A DNA stretch of 64,000 nucleotides from Nocardia asteroides (GTDB lineage Bacteria > Actinomycetota > Actinomycetes > Mycobacteriales > Mycobacteriaceae): contig CP082844.1 of assembly GCA_019930625.1 (NCBI GenBank), positions 682,001-746,000 of the forward strand, in the 5' to 3' direction. A model generated the notes under the pieces. It did not search any database. It saw only the letters and a program-made list of their open reading frames with translations, and had not been told where the DNA came from. Shown piece after piece: positions 8,408 through 18,521 of the stretch (within the stretch, counting starts at the first letter, position 1; the number at the start of each line of letters is the position of its first letter). A program made the translations under genes and the position numbers.

Positions 8408-8941
8408 ATGGAGCACAGGCACGACACTTCCAGCGAGCACGTCTCGCATCACGCGGATGCGACGCACGACATCAGCCGTCACACCGTCCACCGCGCCCCG
8501 GCTACCTGGCGGATGGCGGCGATGGCGACGCTGCACTGCCTCACCGGCTGCGCCATCGGCGAGGTCATGGGCATGGTGATCGGCACCGCGCTGGGCTGGA
8601 ACAACACCTCGACGATGGCGCTGGCCATCGTGCTGGCATTCCTGTTCGGTTACGCGTTCACCATGCGTGGCGTGCTGCGCGCGGGCCTGCCGCTGGCCGC
8701 CGCGGTCGGCACCGCGTTCGCCGCCGACACCGTGTCGATCACGGTCATGGAGATCGTGGACAACGCCGTGATCCTCGCCGTACCCGGCGCGATGGACGCC
8801 CACCTCGACAGTGCTCTGTTCTGGGCCACCCTGGCCTTCGCCTTCGCGGTGGCGTTCGTGGTGACCACACCGGTGAACAAGTGGATGATCGGACGCGGCA
8901 AAGGCCATGCCGTGGTGCATTCGTTACACGGCGGCCACTGA
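8408..8941 (+). CDS. DUF4396 membrane protein with His-rich ends
   Basis: 177-residue integral membrane protein. The family core WRMAAMATLHCLTGCAIGEV begins near residue 37 and about four membrane helices follow. The N-terminal tail has about nine histidines in its first 30 residues and the C-terminus ends HAVVHSLHGGH, suggesting metal binding at the membrane faces. The function of DUF4396 is not established. The CsoR-like operator immediately upstream points to copper or a similar metal as inducer; that link is inference. Confidence 0.85.
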   Translation: MEHRHDTSSEHVSHHADATHDISRHTVHRAPATWRMAAMATLHCLTGCAIGEVMGMVIGTALGWNNTSTMALAIVLAFLFGYAFTMRGVLRAGLPLAAAVGTAFAADTVSITVMEIVDNAVILAVPGAMDAHLDSALFWATLAFAFAVAFVVTTPVNKWMIGRGKGHAVVHSLHGGH

Positions 8942-8989
8942 TCAGCAGGCCACCCGTCCTGCGGCTTCCACTGCTGTGATGCCACGGAG

Positions 8990-9033
8990 AAAGCTCGTTC
9001 AGCTAGGCAGATTGCTCAGCTGGGCGAGCTTTT
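8990..9033 (+). terminator. Likely intrinsic terminator after the DUF4396 gene
   Basis: AAAGCTCG and CGAGCTTT pair around an inner CAGC/GCTG pair, giving an interrupted stem that ends in TTTT. It lies about 50 bases after the DUF4396 stop and before the phenylalanine hydroxylase gene. Confidence 0.65.
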
Positions 9034-9069
9034 GTTGTCGGCGGGGTCCGGCGGTGCTTGCATCGAGAT

Positions 9070-9969
9070 ATGTTCACCGAGGCCCAGCTGTACTCACCGG
9101 TGACCCGCACCGGCGATGGTGACGTGACCGTGCACCTGAGCGAGGAGCATCCCGGCGTGCACGATGCGGTCTACCGGGCCCGGCGCAATGCCATCGCCGC
9201 GTTGGCGCTCGACTACGCACCGGGAAAGCCGCTCCCACACATCGCCTACACCGACGAGGAGCAGCAGGTGTGGCGGATCGTGTCGGCCGAACTCGGCCGC
9301 AAGCACCGCACCTATGCCAGCGCGGAGGTGCTGGCGGCCGCCGAGGCGCTGTGCCTGCCCACCGATCACATTCCCCAATTGGACGAGGTGTCCGCGGCGC
9401 TGCAACCGCTGACCGGGTTCCGCTATGCCCCGGCCGCGGGCCTGGTGCCGCTGCGGGAGTTCTTCGGTTCCTTCGCCGATCGGATCTTCCACTCCACCCA
9501 ATACATCCGGCATCATTCGGCGCCGTTGTACACGCCGGAGCCGGACGCCATCCACGAGATCATCGGGCACGCCAACCAGATCGCCAGTCCACGCTTCGCG
9601 GCGATCTACGCGACGGTCGGCGCGGCGGTCGCGCGGCTGAGCACCCACCGCGCGCTGAAGTTCCTCGCCGACGTGTTCTGGTTCTCGATGGAGTTCGGCG
9701 TCGTCCGCGAACACGGCGAGGTCCGCTGCTATGGCGCGGGGCTGCTGTCCTCCTACGGGGAGATCGAGGAGTTCCGGCATGCGCAGCTGCGCCCGCTCGA
9801 CATCGCCCAGATGGGGACCGCGACCTACGACATCACGCACTACCAGCCGATTCTCTACTGCGCGGACTCGATCGCCGAGATCGAAGACGTGATCGGCGGC
9901 TTCTTCGCGACCATGGACGACGACACACCCGATCGGTTACGGCAGACCAGCGCCGCCGGGGCGTCGTAG
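9070..9969 (+). CDS. phhA: Phenylalanine 4-monooxygenase
   Basis: Tetrahydrobiopterin-dependent, iron-containing hydroxylase converting phenylalanine to tyrosine. The 299-residue single-domain form fits bacterial PhhA. The iron triad is visible as H162 and H167 in IHEIIGH and E208 in FSMEFG. The ATG at 9070 is used; an upstream TTG four codons earlier is less likely. No pterin-recycling gene is adjacent. It converges with the TetR gene at 9986, 16 bases apart. Confidence 0.92.
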   Translation: MFTEAQLYSPVTRTGDGDVTVHLSEEHPGVHDAVYRARRNAIAALALDYAPGKPLPHIAYTDEEQQVWRIVSAELGRKHRTYASAEVLAAAEALCLPTDHIPQLDEVSAALQPLTGFRYAPAAGLVPLREFFGSFADRIFHSTQYIRHHSAPLYTPEPDAIHEIIGHANQIASPRFAAIYATVGAAVARLSTHRALKFLADVFWFSMEFGVVREHGEVRCYGAGLLSSYGEIEEFRHAQLRPLDIAQMGTATYDITHYQPILYCADSIAEIEDVIGGFFATMDDDTPDRLRQTSAAGAS

Positions 9970-9985
9970 ATCCGCCGACGGAGAC

Positions 9986-10597
9986 TCAGGACTTGTGATC
10001 CAGCCGCAGTGGCAGGCCCGCCTCCAGTAAGTCCAGTGCGCGAGTGATGTTCTCCACGTTCATCGGCGTCATCGTCGAGATGGCCAAGGCAGCGCCCGCC
10101 ACCGCACCCGCCGCCACCCGGATCTCGAAGTCGTCGGCGGAGCGGCCCACATGATCTGCCAACAGGTTCGCGAGCAGATCGATGCTGCGCACGATCTCCA
10201 ATCCGATCGCCGATCGCAGCTCCGGTACGTGATACAGCAGCGCTTGGCGCTCCTGCTCGAAGGCGAGTTCGGCGGCGGGGAGGCTCGAGAAGACTTCGAC
10301 GACCGCGCCACGGAAGGCCGTCAGCGGGGACACGTCGCGCGGCTGCCGTCGTAGCGCCTCGAGCATCATCGGATCGAGATCGTCGGCGAGAACGAGCTGT
10401 TCCTTCGTCGGGAAATAGCGGAAGAAGGTGCTGGGCGAGACCTCGGCGGCCGCCGCGATCTGCTCGATCGTGGTCTCGTTGTAGCCCTGTTCTCGGAACA
10501 GCCGGAAGGCTTCGACACGAATGCTGCGGCGGGTCCGTTCCTTCTTCCGCTCGCGCAGACCCTGCGCCGTCCCCTTCGCGGGTAGCTCAACCGACAT
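9986..10597 (-). CDS. TetR-family regulator, coupled to the MFS gene
   Basis: 203 residues. The N-terminal helix-turn-helix runs from RRSIRVEAFRLFREQGYNET through IEQIAAAAEVSPSTFFRYF. The C-terminal ligand domain is unremarkable and of actinobacterial type. The start overlaps the 3' end of the upstream MFS gene by 11 bases, so both proteins come from one transcript. It probably represses the shared promoter through the palindromes at 12113-12143 and responds to an exported compound. Confidence 0.9.
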   Translation of the reverse strand: MSVELPAKGTAQGLRERKKERTRRSIRVEAFRLFREQGYNETTIEQIAAAAEVSPSTFFRYFPTKEQLVLADDLDPMMLEALRRQPRDVSPLTAFRGAVVEVFSSLPAAELAFEQERQALLYHVPELRSAIGLEIVRSIDLLANLLADHVGRSADDFEIRVAAGAVAGAALAISTMTPMNVENITRALDLLEAGLPLRLDHKS

Positions 10598-12098
10598 GCA
10601 TCGATTCTGCCCCACCAGGCTCCGGCACCCGGCCGGGTCGCGTGCGGACGAACACGACTGTGAGCACTGCTGCCAGCAAGCACGGCGCGGCGCAGGCCCA
10701 CAGCATCGCGCTCATGCCGCCCAGGAACGCCTCTTGCACCTGGTGCAGCATCGCTGGATCATCCAACTGCTGTGCCGTGGCGACGCCCGCGTTGACGCCG
10801 TCGGCGATCGGCTCACGATTCAACGCGCCGAGTTCCGACCGGTAGCGGGTGGACAGCACGGTGCCCAGCACCGCGACGCCGATAGTGCCCGCCGCCTGGC
10901 GCAACGCCTGCAGCAGCGCGGAGCCGGAGCCGGAACGCTCCGCGCTCAGGTCGTCCATCGCCACGCCCATGGCCGCGGGCATCACCAAGCCCATTCCGGC
11001 GCCGAGCAGCGTCAGCCACAGCGCCGCGAAACCGTACCCGCTGTCCACCTTGGTCAGCGCACCCAGCATCAGTGAGCCCGCCAGCAGGGCGAACCCGGTG
11101 GTGATCACCACGCGGATGCCCAGCTTCACCAGCGCCTTGTCCACCAGCCTGCTGCCCACCACGATCCCGCCGATCAGCGGAAGCAGTCGCAGCCCGCTAC
11201 CGAGCGCGTCCACGCCCAGCACCGCCTGGAAGTACTGCGGAACGGTGAAGAACATGCCGAACATGGCGAAGTTCACCACGATGGAAAAGGCCACCCCCGA
11301 ACGGAACCCGGGTGCGGCGAACAACCCGAGATCGATCAGCGGGTGCGCCGTTCTGCGCTGCCAGGCCAGGAAAACGCCGATCAGCAGCACACCGGCCGCG
11401 ATGATCGCCCAGGCCGGGCCGTCACCCCAGCCCTTCTCGCCGACCCGGATGAAGCCGTAGGTGAGCCCGAGCATGCCCGCGACCGACAGCACGACACCGG
11501 GCAGATCCATGCGAAAACGGTGCGGGCTCTGCGATTCCGGCACCAGCGCGGCGACGGCCAGCGCGCCGATCACCACCATCGGCACGTTGATCAGGAACAC
11601 CGACCCCCACCAGAAGTTGCGCAGCAACCATCCACCGACGACGGGTCCCAGCGGAAGACCGATCGCGGTCGAGGTGATCCAGATGGTGAGCGCACGCTGC
11701 CGTTCCACCTGGTCGGGGAACATGTCGGGCAAGACCGACATCGACAGCGGGATCATCGCCGCCGCGCCCACCCCGAGCGCGACCCGGGCCGCGATGAGCT
11801 GGCCGGGCGAGCCGGCCAGGGCGCAGGCGACGGAGGCGACCCCGAACAGCATCAGCGCGGCGAGCAGGAACTTCTTGCGGCCATAGCGATCACCGAGAGC
11901 ACCCGCGGGCAACATCACGGCCGCGAGCGCCAGCGTGTATGCGCTGCTGAACCACTGCAGCGCAGCCGTATTCGCGTTCAGGTCGACGGCGAGGGTGGGC
12001 AAGGCCACGGTCAGGACGGTGACGTCGAGCCCGATGGTCAGCATCGCGACCGCGAGCGCGCCGAGCGCGAGCCAGCGGCGGGTCGGGCCGGTTCTCAT
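10587..12098 (-). CDS. DHA2-family MFS multidrug exporter (14 TM)
   Basis: 503-residue drug:proton antiporter type with 14 predicted membrane helices. Motif A is GALGDRYGRKKF near residue 65 and motif C-like GLPLGPVVGGWLL lies in helix 5, the DHA2 signature of EmrB/Stp-type pumps. The ATG at 12098 has GGAGGAG five bases upstream; the earlier TTG codon is itself the Shine-Dalgarno. The TetR gene overlaps its 3' end. The substrate cannot be inferred. Confidence 0.9.
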   Translation of the reverse strand: MRTGPTRRWLALGALAVAMLTIGLDVTVLTVALPTLAVDLNANTAALQWFSSAYTLALAAVMLPAGALGDRYGRKKFLLAALMLFGVASVACALAGSPGQLIAARVALGVGAAAMIPLSMSVLPDMFPDQVERQRALTIWITSTAIGLPLGPVVGGWLLRNFWWGSVFLINVPMVVIGALAVAALVPESQSPHRFRMDLPGVVLSVAGMLGLTYGFIRVGEKGWGDGPAWAIIAAGVLLIGVFLAWQRRTAHPLIDLGLFAAPGFRSGVAFSIVVNFAMFGMFFTVPQYFQAVLGVDALGSGLRLLPLIGGIVVGSRLVDKALVKLGIRVVITTGFALLAGSLMLGALTKVDSGYGFAALWLTLLGAGMGLVMPAAMGVAMDDLSAERSGSGSALLQALRQAAGTIGVAVLGTVLSTRYRSELGALNREPIADGVNAGVATAQQLDDPAMLHQVQEAFLGGMSAMLWACAAPCLLAAVLTVVFVRTRPGRVPEPGGAESMHVG

Positions 12099-12112
12099 GA
12101 TCTCCTCCAAAT

Positions 12113-12143
12113 GGTAGCTACCCCTTTTTGATAGTAACTATCA
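12113..12143 (-). promoter_or_regulatory. Tandem palindromic operators for the MFS-TetR operon
   Basis: Two palindromes in the promoter region: GGTAGCTACC at 12113-12122 and TGATAGT-A-ACTATCA at 12129-12143. They overlap the likely promoter of the MFS gene just upstream of its Shine-Dalgarno, as expected for autoregulation by the co-transcribed TetR protein. Confidence 0.65.
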
Positions 12144-12227
12144 TTTGAGTGTTGGTGTCAATACCTTCCGGCTCGGAAGGTGCACATATGCGGTCGTCGC
12201 GTGGATCCCTCGCTAGGCTCACTCCCG

Positions 12228-13535
12228 ATGAAGATCACGGACTTCCGGCGCCGCGCCTTGGTGTGCGCGGGCGGCCTGCTCGCCGTCGCCGCGATCGCAG
12301 CGACGGCCGTGCCGTCCCTGGCGGCGCCCAGCACCACCACGCCGTTCACGACCCCGAACACCGACGGCTGCCCGCAGAAGACATCGCCGCCCCCACCGAT
12401 CGACGCCTCCGAGGTGCCCGCGCCCGGACAGCCGACTCCCACGCCGCTGCCGATTCCCTCCCCTCCGATCGGCGGGCCCCGCCTCGGTGAATGCGGCGTC
12501 GTGCTCCCCAAAGCCGTGCCGCCCGCGCCGCAGGACATTTCGGCGACGGCCTGGCTGGTGGCGGATCTGGACACCGGGGAGGTGCTGGCGGCGAAAGACC
12601 CGCACGGCCGCTACCGGCCCGCCAGCACGATCAAAGTGCTGCTGGCCACGCTGGCGCTGCGCACCCTGAATCTCGACAAGGTCGTCATCGGCACGCAGGC
12701 CGACGCCGATGTCGACGGCACCCGGGTGGGCATCGGCCCCGGCGGCCGTTATACGAACCGGCAGCTCATGCAGGCGCTGATCATGGCCTCGGGCAACGAC
12801 GCGGCGCATGCCATCGCCGCGCAACTAGGCGGCGACGCGGCGACCGTCGCGAAGATGAACGAACTGGCGAAATCGTTGCGCGCCATGGACACTCGCGCCG
12901 CGACCCCCTCCGGTCTGGACGGCCCCGGGATGAGCACCTCGGCCTATGACTTGGCTGTGCTGTTCCGTGAAGCCATGACGATCCCGCTGTTCGCCGAGCT
13001 GATCCACACGCAGCAGGCCGATTTCCCGGGCTACCCCGCCGACCCGGACATCCCCGGCGACACCGATCGCCCCGGATATCCCATCGGCAACGACAACCAG
13101 CTGCTCTACAACTACGACGGCGCCCTCGGCGGCAAGACCGGCTTCACCGACGACGCGCGCCAGACGTTCGTGGCCGCCGCCCAGCGCGACGGCCGCAGGC
13201 TCGCCGTCACCCTGCTGCAGGCCGAGGTACGCCCGATCCGGCCATGGGAACAGGCCGTCCGGCTGCTCGACTACGGATTCGCGTTGCCCCGCAGCGCCTC
13301 GATCGGCAACCTGCCCGGTGCGGTGGTACCCCAGCGCAAGCAGAGCTCGGTCGTCCTGGCCGCGCCTCCGGCGCCGGGAACCGACCTGGCGGCCCCCTCG
13401 CCGGGGAGCGACCCGTCCGCCATGCCCATTGCCGAGGATCGCCGCAGCGGTGCCAGAACCGTGCTGATCGTCGGCGGTCTCGTCCTGGTCATCGCTCTAC
13501 TGCTGGGAGCACGGCAGGCCAACCGCCGACGCTGA
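12228..13535 (+). CDS. D-alanyl-D-alanine carboxypeptidase (DacB1-like, PBP5 family)
   Basis: Trims the terminal D-Ala from peptidoglycan stem peptides outside the membrane. All three active-site motifs are present: STIK at 133-136, SGN at 188-190 and KTG at 303-305. A signal peptide covers about residues 1-32, a Pro/Thr-rich linker spans 35-85, and a C-terminal membrane helix at about 410-430 ends in RQANRRR. 435 residues; ATG at 12228. Its place beside trpS and yhjD matches M. tuberculosis dacB1. Confidence 0.92.
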   Translation: MKITDFRRRALVCAGGLLAVAAIAATAVPSLAAPSTTTPFTTPNTDGCPQKTSPPPPIDASEVPAPGQPTPTPLPIPSPPIGGPRLGECGVVLPKAVPPAPQDISATAWLVADLDTGEVLAAKDPHGRYRPASTIKVLLATLALRTLNLDKVVIGTQADADVDGTRVGIGPGGRYTNRQLMQALIMASGNDAAHAIAAQLGGDAATVAKMNELAKSLRAMDTRAATPSGLDGPGMSTSAYDLAVLFREAMTIPLFAELIHTQQADFPGYPADPDIPGDTDRPGYPIGNDNQLLYNYDGALGGKTGFTDDARQTFVAAAQRDGRRLAVTLLQAEVRPIRPWEQAVRLLDYGFALPRSASIGNLPGAVVPQRKQSSVVLAAPPAPGTDLAAPSPGSDPSAMPIAEDRRSGARTVLIVGGLVLVIALLLGARQANRRR

Positions 13536-13577
13536 TCCCGGCGGGGCACGAGGCGCCTGGCACCGCCGACCGGCTGA

Positions 13578-14612
13578 TCATCGACGCCCGGGCAACCGTC
13601 GCAATCCCGAAAGAGCGAGCGCGGCAAGCGCACCCGCGCCGAAGAACGCGGCGCCGACACCCATCGATATATCGCGTGCGCCGACCCTCGGCGCGATCAC
13701 GGCGGGCGCGGGTGCGGGAATCTCCGCTTCCGGCTCGTTCTCCGCGGTGGTGGCGGCCCAGGCGGTGGCGAACAGGACGATGCGGTAGGTGACGTAACTG
13801 AACACCATCAGGCCGATGATCGAGCCGAAGGTGGCGCCGGCCGGGCTGTTCAGCACCAACCGCAGGTAGAACGACGCGACGATCTTGAACACTTCGAACA
13901 CCAGCGCGGCCAGGGCGGCGGCCTTGACCGCGCTGGCCAGTGTCACCGGTTCCCGGGGCAGCCTGGCGATGACCCATGCGAACACCGCCCAGGAGGCGAG
14001 GAAGCCGAGCGAGGTCGACAACAGCCACAGCAGCACGCCCGCCCCGGGCGCGTCACCGAGGCCGACGCCTTCGAGCAGCCGCGTACCGAGGGTGCTCGAC
14101 GCCAACGCCGACAACCCCAGCGACACCGCGAAGGCGAGACCGAGACCGACCAGCGCTCCCAGATCGGAGACCTTGGTCATCAGCCAATTGCCGTCCGGAG
14201 ACTTCTGCTCCCACTGCTCGGTGAGCGCGGCCCGCAGATTGGCCATCCAGCCCAGTCCGCTGTAGACGCCGGTGAGCAGACCCAGGACGCCGACGGTGCC
14301 CCGCGATCGGACCGCCTGATCCACCAGCTCGTTCAACTGGGTGCCGAACGAGCCGGGAATGTTCTCGATGATCTTGGCCTGCAATTCCGCGAGCAGCTCC
14401 GGATTGTTGGTCAGGACCACGCCCGCGACCGCGAAAGCGATCATCAGCAGCGGAAACAGCGACAGCACAGTGAAATACGTGATGCCCGCCGCATAATGGT
14501 CGCCTCGTTGCCGCTGGTAGCGCCCCACCGTACGGACCAAGTGTTCCAGCCACGGCTGCGCCTGGATCCGGCCTTCGATCCCGGCCTTGATGTTGTCGAT
14601 CACCCGCACCAT
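13578..14612 (-). CDS. YihY/BrkB (YhjD) family inner membrane protein
   Basis: 344 residues. The N-terminus contains GDHYAAGITYFTVLSLFPLL, the hallmark of the YihY/BrkB family, followed by about six membrane helices and a low-complexity Pro/Ala tail. Related proteins have been called YhjD and linked to envelope functions, but the biochemical role is unsettled. It lies 65 bases downstream of trpS on the same strand, the same arrangement as in mycobacteria, so co-transcription is likely. Confidence 0.9.
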   Translation of the reverse strand: MVRVIDNIKAGIEGRIQAQPWLEHLVRTVGRYQRQRGDHYAAGITYFTVLSLFPLLMIAFAVAGVVLTNNPELLAELQAKIIENIPGSFGTQLNELVDQAVRSRGTVGVLGLLTGVYSGLGWMANLRAALTEQWEQKSPDGNWLMTKVSDLGALVGLGLAFAVSLGLSALASSTLGTRLLEGVGLGDAPGAGVLLWLLSTSLGFLASWAVFAWVIARLPREPVTLASAVKAAALAALVFEVFKIVASFYLRLVLNSPAGATFGSIIGLMVFSYVTYRIVLFATAWAATTAENEPEAEIPAPAPAVIAPRVGARDISMGVGAAFFGAGALAALALSGLRRLPGRR

Positions 14613-14677
14613 TCGCCCCTTCGAACGAGAGACCTCACACGACGCCTGTTGGGCCGCGCGAAGGCGAGGTAGCCGTT

Positions 14678-15727
<1,050 letters not shown>

Positions 15728-15730
15728 TCA

Positions 15731-16663
15731 TCAAGCCGAATTCCGCTGCACCCAGTTGCGCGGATCCACGCCCGGCATGCTCGGCCGTCCCCCGCTGACC
15801 AGTTCGTGTTCGCGCTTGGACAGCAGCTTGTAGACCGGCGCGCTGGGTCCGGCGAGGGTGCCGCGCAGCACCGCGGGCACCAGCGGAAACGACACGTGCG
15901 CGGTGCGGACCGCACGCCCCAGCGCCTGATAGGCGACTTCGTCCGGCATGCCCCAGCGCATCCCGTACATCCGGCGGATGCGCGGCGGCAAGCTGCCCTG
16001 CACCAGGAGATAGAACGCGGAGGTGACCTGCTGCAAAGGCACGCCCCGCGAGTACGGGACGCGCTGCCCGGCCAGATAGGAGCCGACCAGCCGCGCCTCG
16101 TCGGTGAGAAAGGGCTCGTCGGAGGCGAGGTAGCCGTCGAAGAACGCGCGGAACTCACGATAGCTGCCCGGCGCCGCGTCCGCGGGCATGCCGAACAGCT
16201 CGCCCCAGCGCACGTAGTCCTGGTAGAGCCCCTCGCGCTCGCCATCGGTCATCGTGCGCACCAGCAGGTCGTACATCACCTCGGCCGAGTCGAAGGTGAA
16301 CGCCATCGTCATGAACATCAGGTGCGGGTCGAGCGCGGCGTACCCGCTACCCGCCGGATGGCGGGCTCCGGCGTCCTCCGGCAGCGCGCCACGTACCTTG
16401 ACGTGCCTTTTCCTGGTGAACGACAGTGCGCGGTCGGCTTCGGCCTTGCTGCCGAGGAACACGGCCTCGAACAGGTGCCCCGTCAGCGCGAGCCGGGTGT
16501 ACGGCGTCGTCCGATGCTCGGTGTTCTCCGCGGTGCCGACGTAGAGCAGCGGGTGCACCGCGCCGATCACCAGCGCGCGCAAGCCATAGGTCAGACCCAC
16601 CGCACGCTTGCTCATCACCCGTCGAACCATCGAGTGGTCACTGAAATAGCCGGGCTCGGACAT
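15731..16663 (-). CDS. MpaB-family (DUF2236) oxygenase-like protein
   Basis: 310 residues related to the DUF2236 family named after latex-degrading and fungal MpaB proteins, heme-type oxygenases in characterised members. Conserved-looking segments are ALDPHLMFMTMAFTFDSAEV and VYKLLSKREHEL. The ATG at 16663 has GAGGAGG eight bases upstream. Divergent from a TetR gene, with two matched operators between; trpS follows, so induction of this gene could read into trpS. The substrate is unknown. Confidence 0.8.
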   Translation of the reverse strand: MSEPGYFSDHSMVRRVMSKRAVGLTYGLRALVIGAVHPLLYVGTAENTEHRTTPYTRLALTGHLFEAVFLGSKAEADRALSFTRKRHVKVRGALPEDAGARHPAGSGYAALDPHLMFMTMAFTFDSAEVMYDLLVRTMTDGEREGLYQDYVRWGELFGMPADAAPGSYREFRAFFDGYLASDEPFLTDEARLVGSYLAGQRVPYSRGVPLQQVTSAFYLLVQGSLPPRIRRMYGMRWGMPDEVAYQALGRAVRTAHVSFPLVPAVLRGTLAGPSAPVYKLLSKREHELVSGGRPSMPGVDPRNWVQRNSA

Positions 16664-16684
16664 CGCCGCCTCCTCATCGAGAGC

Positions 16685-16708
16685 ATCTGGCAATAGCATC
16701 CACCAGAA
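16685..16708. promoter_or_regulatory. TetR operator copy 1 (imperfect)
   Basis: ATCTGGCA-N8-CACCAGAA, an imperfect version of the site at 16716, with the same 24-base size and the same CTGGCAATA left half. Centres of the two copies are 31 bases apart, about three helical turns, so two dimers would lie on one face of the DNA. Confidence 0.65.
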
Positions 16709-16715
16709 TCGACTT

Positions 16716-16739
16716 TTCTGGCAATACCCTCTGCCAGAA
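16716..16739. promoter_or_regulatory. TetR operator copy 2 (perfect)
   Basis: Perfect inverted repeat TTCTGGCA-N8-TGCCAGAA between the MpaB-type gene and the divergent TetR gene. Together with the adjacent imperfect copy it is the obvious target of that regulator. Confidence 0.75.
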
Positions 16740-16899
16740 TGTTGCGGTGTCGGCACACTCGGTCGGGCTTCGCTCGGGAAGACGACCACCGCGGCGGAAG
16801 GCCCGTAGAGGCGTGCAGGCAGGTACGACGGATGCCGTAACGAGGCGGAATGGCCGCCGACCGAGGCGCTGCGGTCGGGCGACCTGTAAGAATCGAAGT

Positions 16900-17535
16900 G
16901 TGACGGCGCAACGAACATACGGAGGCATCTCCGCTGCGGAGCGCCGGGCACAGCGGCGCGCGGCGTTGCTGGAGGCGGCGCTGGAAATCATCGGCACGGA
17001 GGGGTTGTCGAAACTGACCGTGTCGGGACTGTGCGCGCGGGCCGGCCTCAACGAGCGCTACTACTACGAGAACTTCGACAGCCGCGACGCCGTGCTCACC
17101 GCCCTGATCGACGGGATCGCCGAGGAACTCGCCGCGGCCATCCTCACGGCCGTGCGCACCGCCGCGCCGGACACCCGCGCGACCGCACACGCCGCGATCA
17201 CCGCTGGCGTGCACCTGCTCACCGACGACCCGCGCAAGGCCCGAGCCGCCCTGATCGCGGGCATGGCGACGCCGGAACTGCGCGCCCGCACCACCGAGAC
17301 GGTGCGAGCGTTCGCGCGGATGGTGGCCGCCGAAGGCACCGACTTCTACCGGATGCCCGACTCGGCTCCGGCCCCGGCGATCGACTTCCGCGCCCTGTAT
17401 CTGGTCGGAGGGCTGGTGCAGACGCTGACCGCCTGGCTCCAAGGCGACCTCGACCTCACGCGCGACGAACTGATCGAGCACACGGTTGACGTGTTCGTCC
17501 TGCTCGGCGAGGACTTGGCGGCCAAACTGCGCTGA
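16900..17535 (+). CDS. TetR-family regulator
   Basis: 211 residues with an N-terminal helix-turn-helix (RRAALLEAALEIIGTEGLSK, then SGLCARAGLNERYYYENF). The GTG at 16900 is preferred because the family begins just upstream of TYGGIS; the open frame continues upstream but reads as arginine-rich non-homologous sequence. Divergent from the MpaB-type oxygenase and probably controlling it through the paired operators, which then lie about 160 bases upstream of this start. Confidence 0.87.
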   Translation: MTAQRTYGGISAAERRAQRRAALLEAALEIIGTEGLSKLTVSGLCARAGLNERYYYENFDSRDAVLTALIDGIAEELAAAILTAVRTAAPDTRATAHAAITAGVHLLTDDPRKARAALIAGMATPELRARTTETVRAFARMVAAEGTDFYRMPDSAPAPAIDFRALYLVGGLVQTLTAWLQGDLDLTRDELIEHTVDVFVLLGEDLAAKLR

Positions 17536-17544
17536 CCGCCCTGG

Positions 17545-18039
17545 TCACATGCGCAGGGAAACGTCTTCGAGGTCGGGGGCGTCGCCCTGCAGGACCACCC
17601 GGAAGAGCACGTCCCGTCGCGACCAGTAGGCCGCGCAGTCGCGCATGGCCTCGGCGAACCAGTCGCGCTCGATCGGCTCGTCGGCGAGCAGTCCGGCCGA
17701 CTCGCGTACCACGGCGACGTATCCAGCCCCTTCACCGAGGAAATCGTCCAGGTCACGCAGGCATTCGTCGAACGCGTCCTTGTTCTCGCCGAAGTAGTAG
17801 GGGAACTGGAACGCGGCCGCGAACTCGTCGAACAGGCGGGCGGTGGTGGGCATCTTGGCGCCGCGGACCTCGCGCACCAGGTAGCCCGATGGCGCCTTGT
17901 CTCGCACCCCGCTGAACTCGGCGGCATCGACCGCGAGGGTGCCGAAGGTGACGCGCGGCGGGGCCAGCTCGGCGCCCGGCGGCGCGTCCTCGGCGTCGGG
18001 CCGGGCAAGGAACTGCGACAACGTGACCGTCTTTGTCAT
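17545..18039 (-). CDS. Barstar-family RNase inhibitor
   Basis: 164 residues. The barstar-like core runs from LVREVRGAKMPTTARLFDEF through FPYYFGENKDAFDECLRDLD to FLGEG, including the acidic residues that plug an RNase active site in characterised barstars. No signal peptide, so it acts in the cytoplasm. Its start codon overlaps the stop of the upstream RNase gene by one base (TGATG), the expected order of toxin then inhibitor. It should protect the producing cell from unexported RNase. Confidence 0.9.
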   Translation of the reverse strand: MTKTVTLSQFLARPDAEDAPPGAELAPPRVTFGTLAVDAAEFSGVRDKAPSGYLVREVRGAKMPTTARLFDEFAAAFQFPYYFGENKDAFDECLRDLDDFLGEGAGYVAVVRESAGLLADEPIERDWFAEAMRDCAAYWSRRDVLFRVVLQGDAPDLEDVSLRM

Positions 18040-18521
18040 CAGCGCATCCTCGTGAAGGTCTTGTAATGGTCGCCGGTGTACCAGGCCGAGCCGTCGCTGC
18101 CGGTAACGATGCGTTCGGCGTCGCGGGACCGACCGGGCTGTTTGGGATTGACGTCCCATTCCTGATAGGTGATCGGCTTACCCGAGCCGTCGGTGGCGGG
18201 CAGATCGCCGCCGCGATTCATCCACCGCTCACCGCCTTTGGTGCCCGGGGCGTTCGCCGAGCCGGGCCACCGGCCCGCGTCGATCTCCCGCAGTGTGGCG
18301 TACGCCCGCTCCGGGACGCCGACGGCCTGGGTGACCGGCGACGCGGTCTCCCCAGCGCGCGGTGCGGCGGTCGGCGTGACGGTGCTCGCCGCGACGGTGG
18401 TCGACCGACTCGTCCGAGTGGCCGAGCCACCGCTGTCGTACAGCGCGAACACCACGCCGATCAGTACCGCCGCGACCGCACCCGGTACGCCCAGGCCGCG
18501 CTTGATCGACCACCCGTTCAT
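18039..18521 (-). CDS. Secreted guanyl-specific RNase (RNase Sa/N1 type)
   Basis: 160 residues: a signal or anchor helix at about 12-29, a Ser/Thr/Ala-rich linker to residue 70, and a C-terminal microbial RNase domain. The catalytic set of the RNase Sa/barnase fold is visible as E121 (TYQEWD), R137 (DAERIVTG) and H152 (YTGDHYKTF). Unlike RNase Sa it has no cysteines. The start overlaps the displaced native xthA stop by 4 bases (ATGA), so it was probably co-translated with xthA before the element inserted. Confidence 0.9.
   Translation of the reverse strand: MNGWSIKRGLGVPGAVAAVLIGVVFALYDSGGSATRTSRSTTVAASTVTPTAAPRAGETASPVTQAVGVPERAYATLREIDAGRWPGSANAPGTKGGERWMNRGGDLPATDGSGKPITYQEWDVNPKQPGRSRDAERIVTGSDGSAWYTGDHYKTFTRMR

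Noticed and set aside
16747..16899. N-terminal extension of the TetR protein from an upstream GTG
   Set aside because: The extra ~50 residues are Arg/Gly-rich without homology, and the extension starts directly at the operator.
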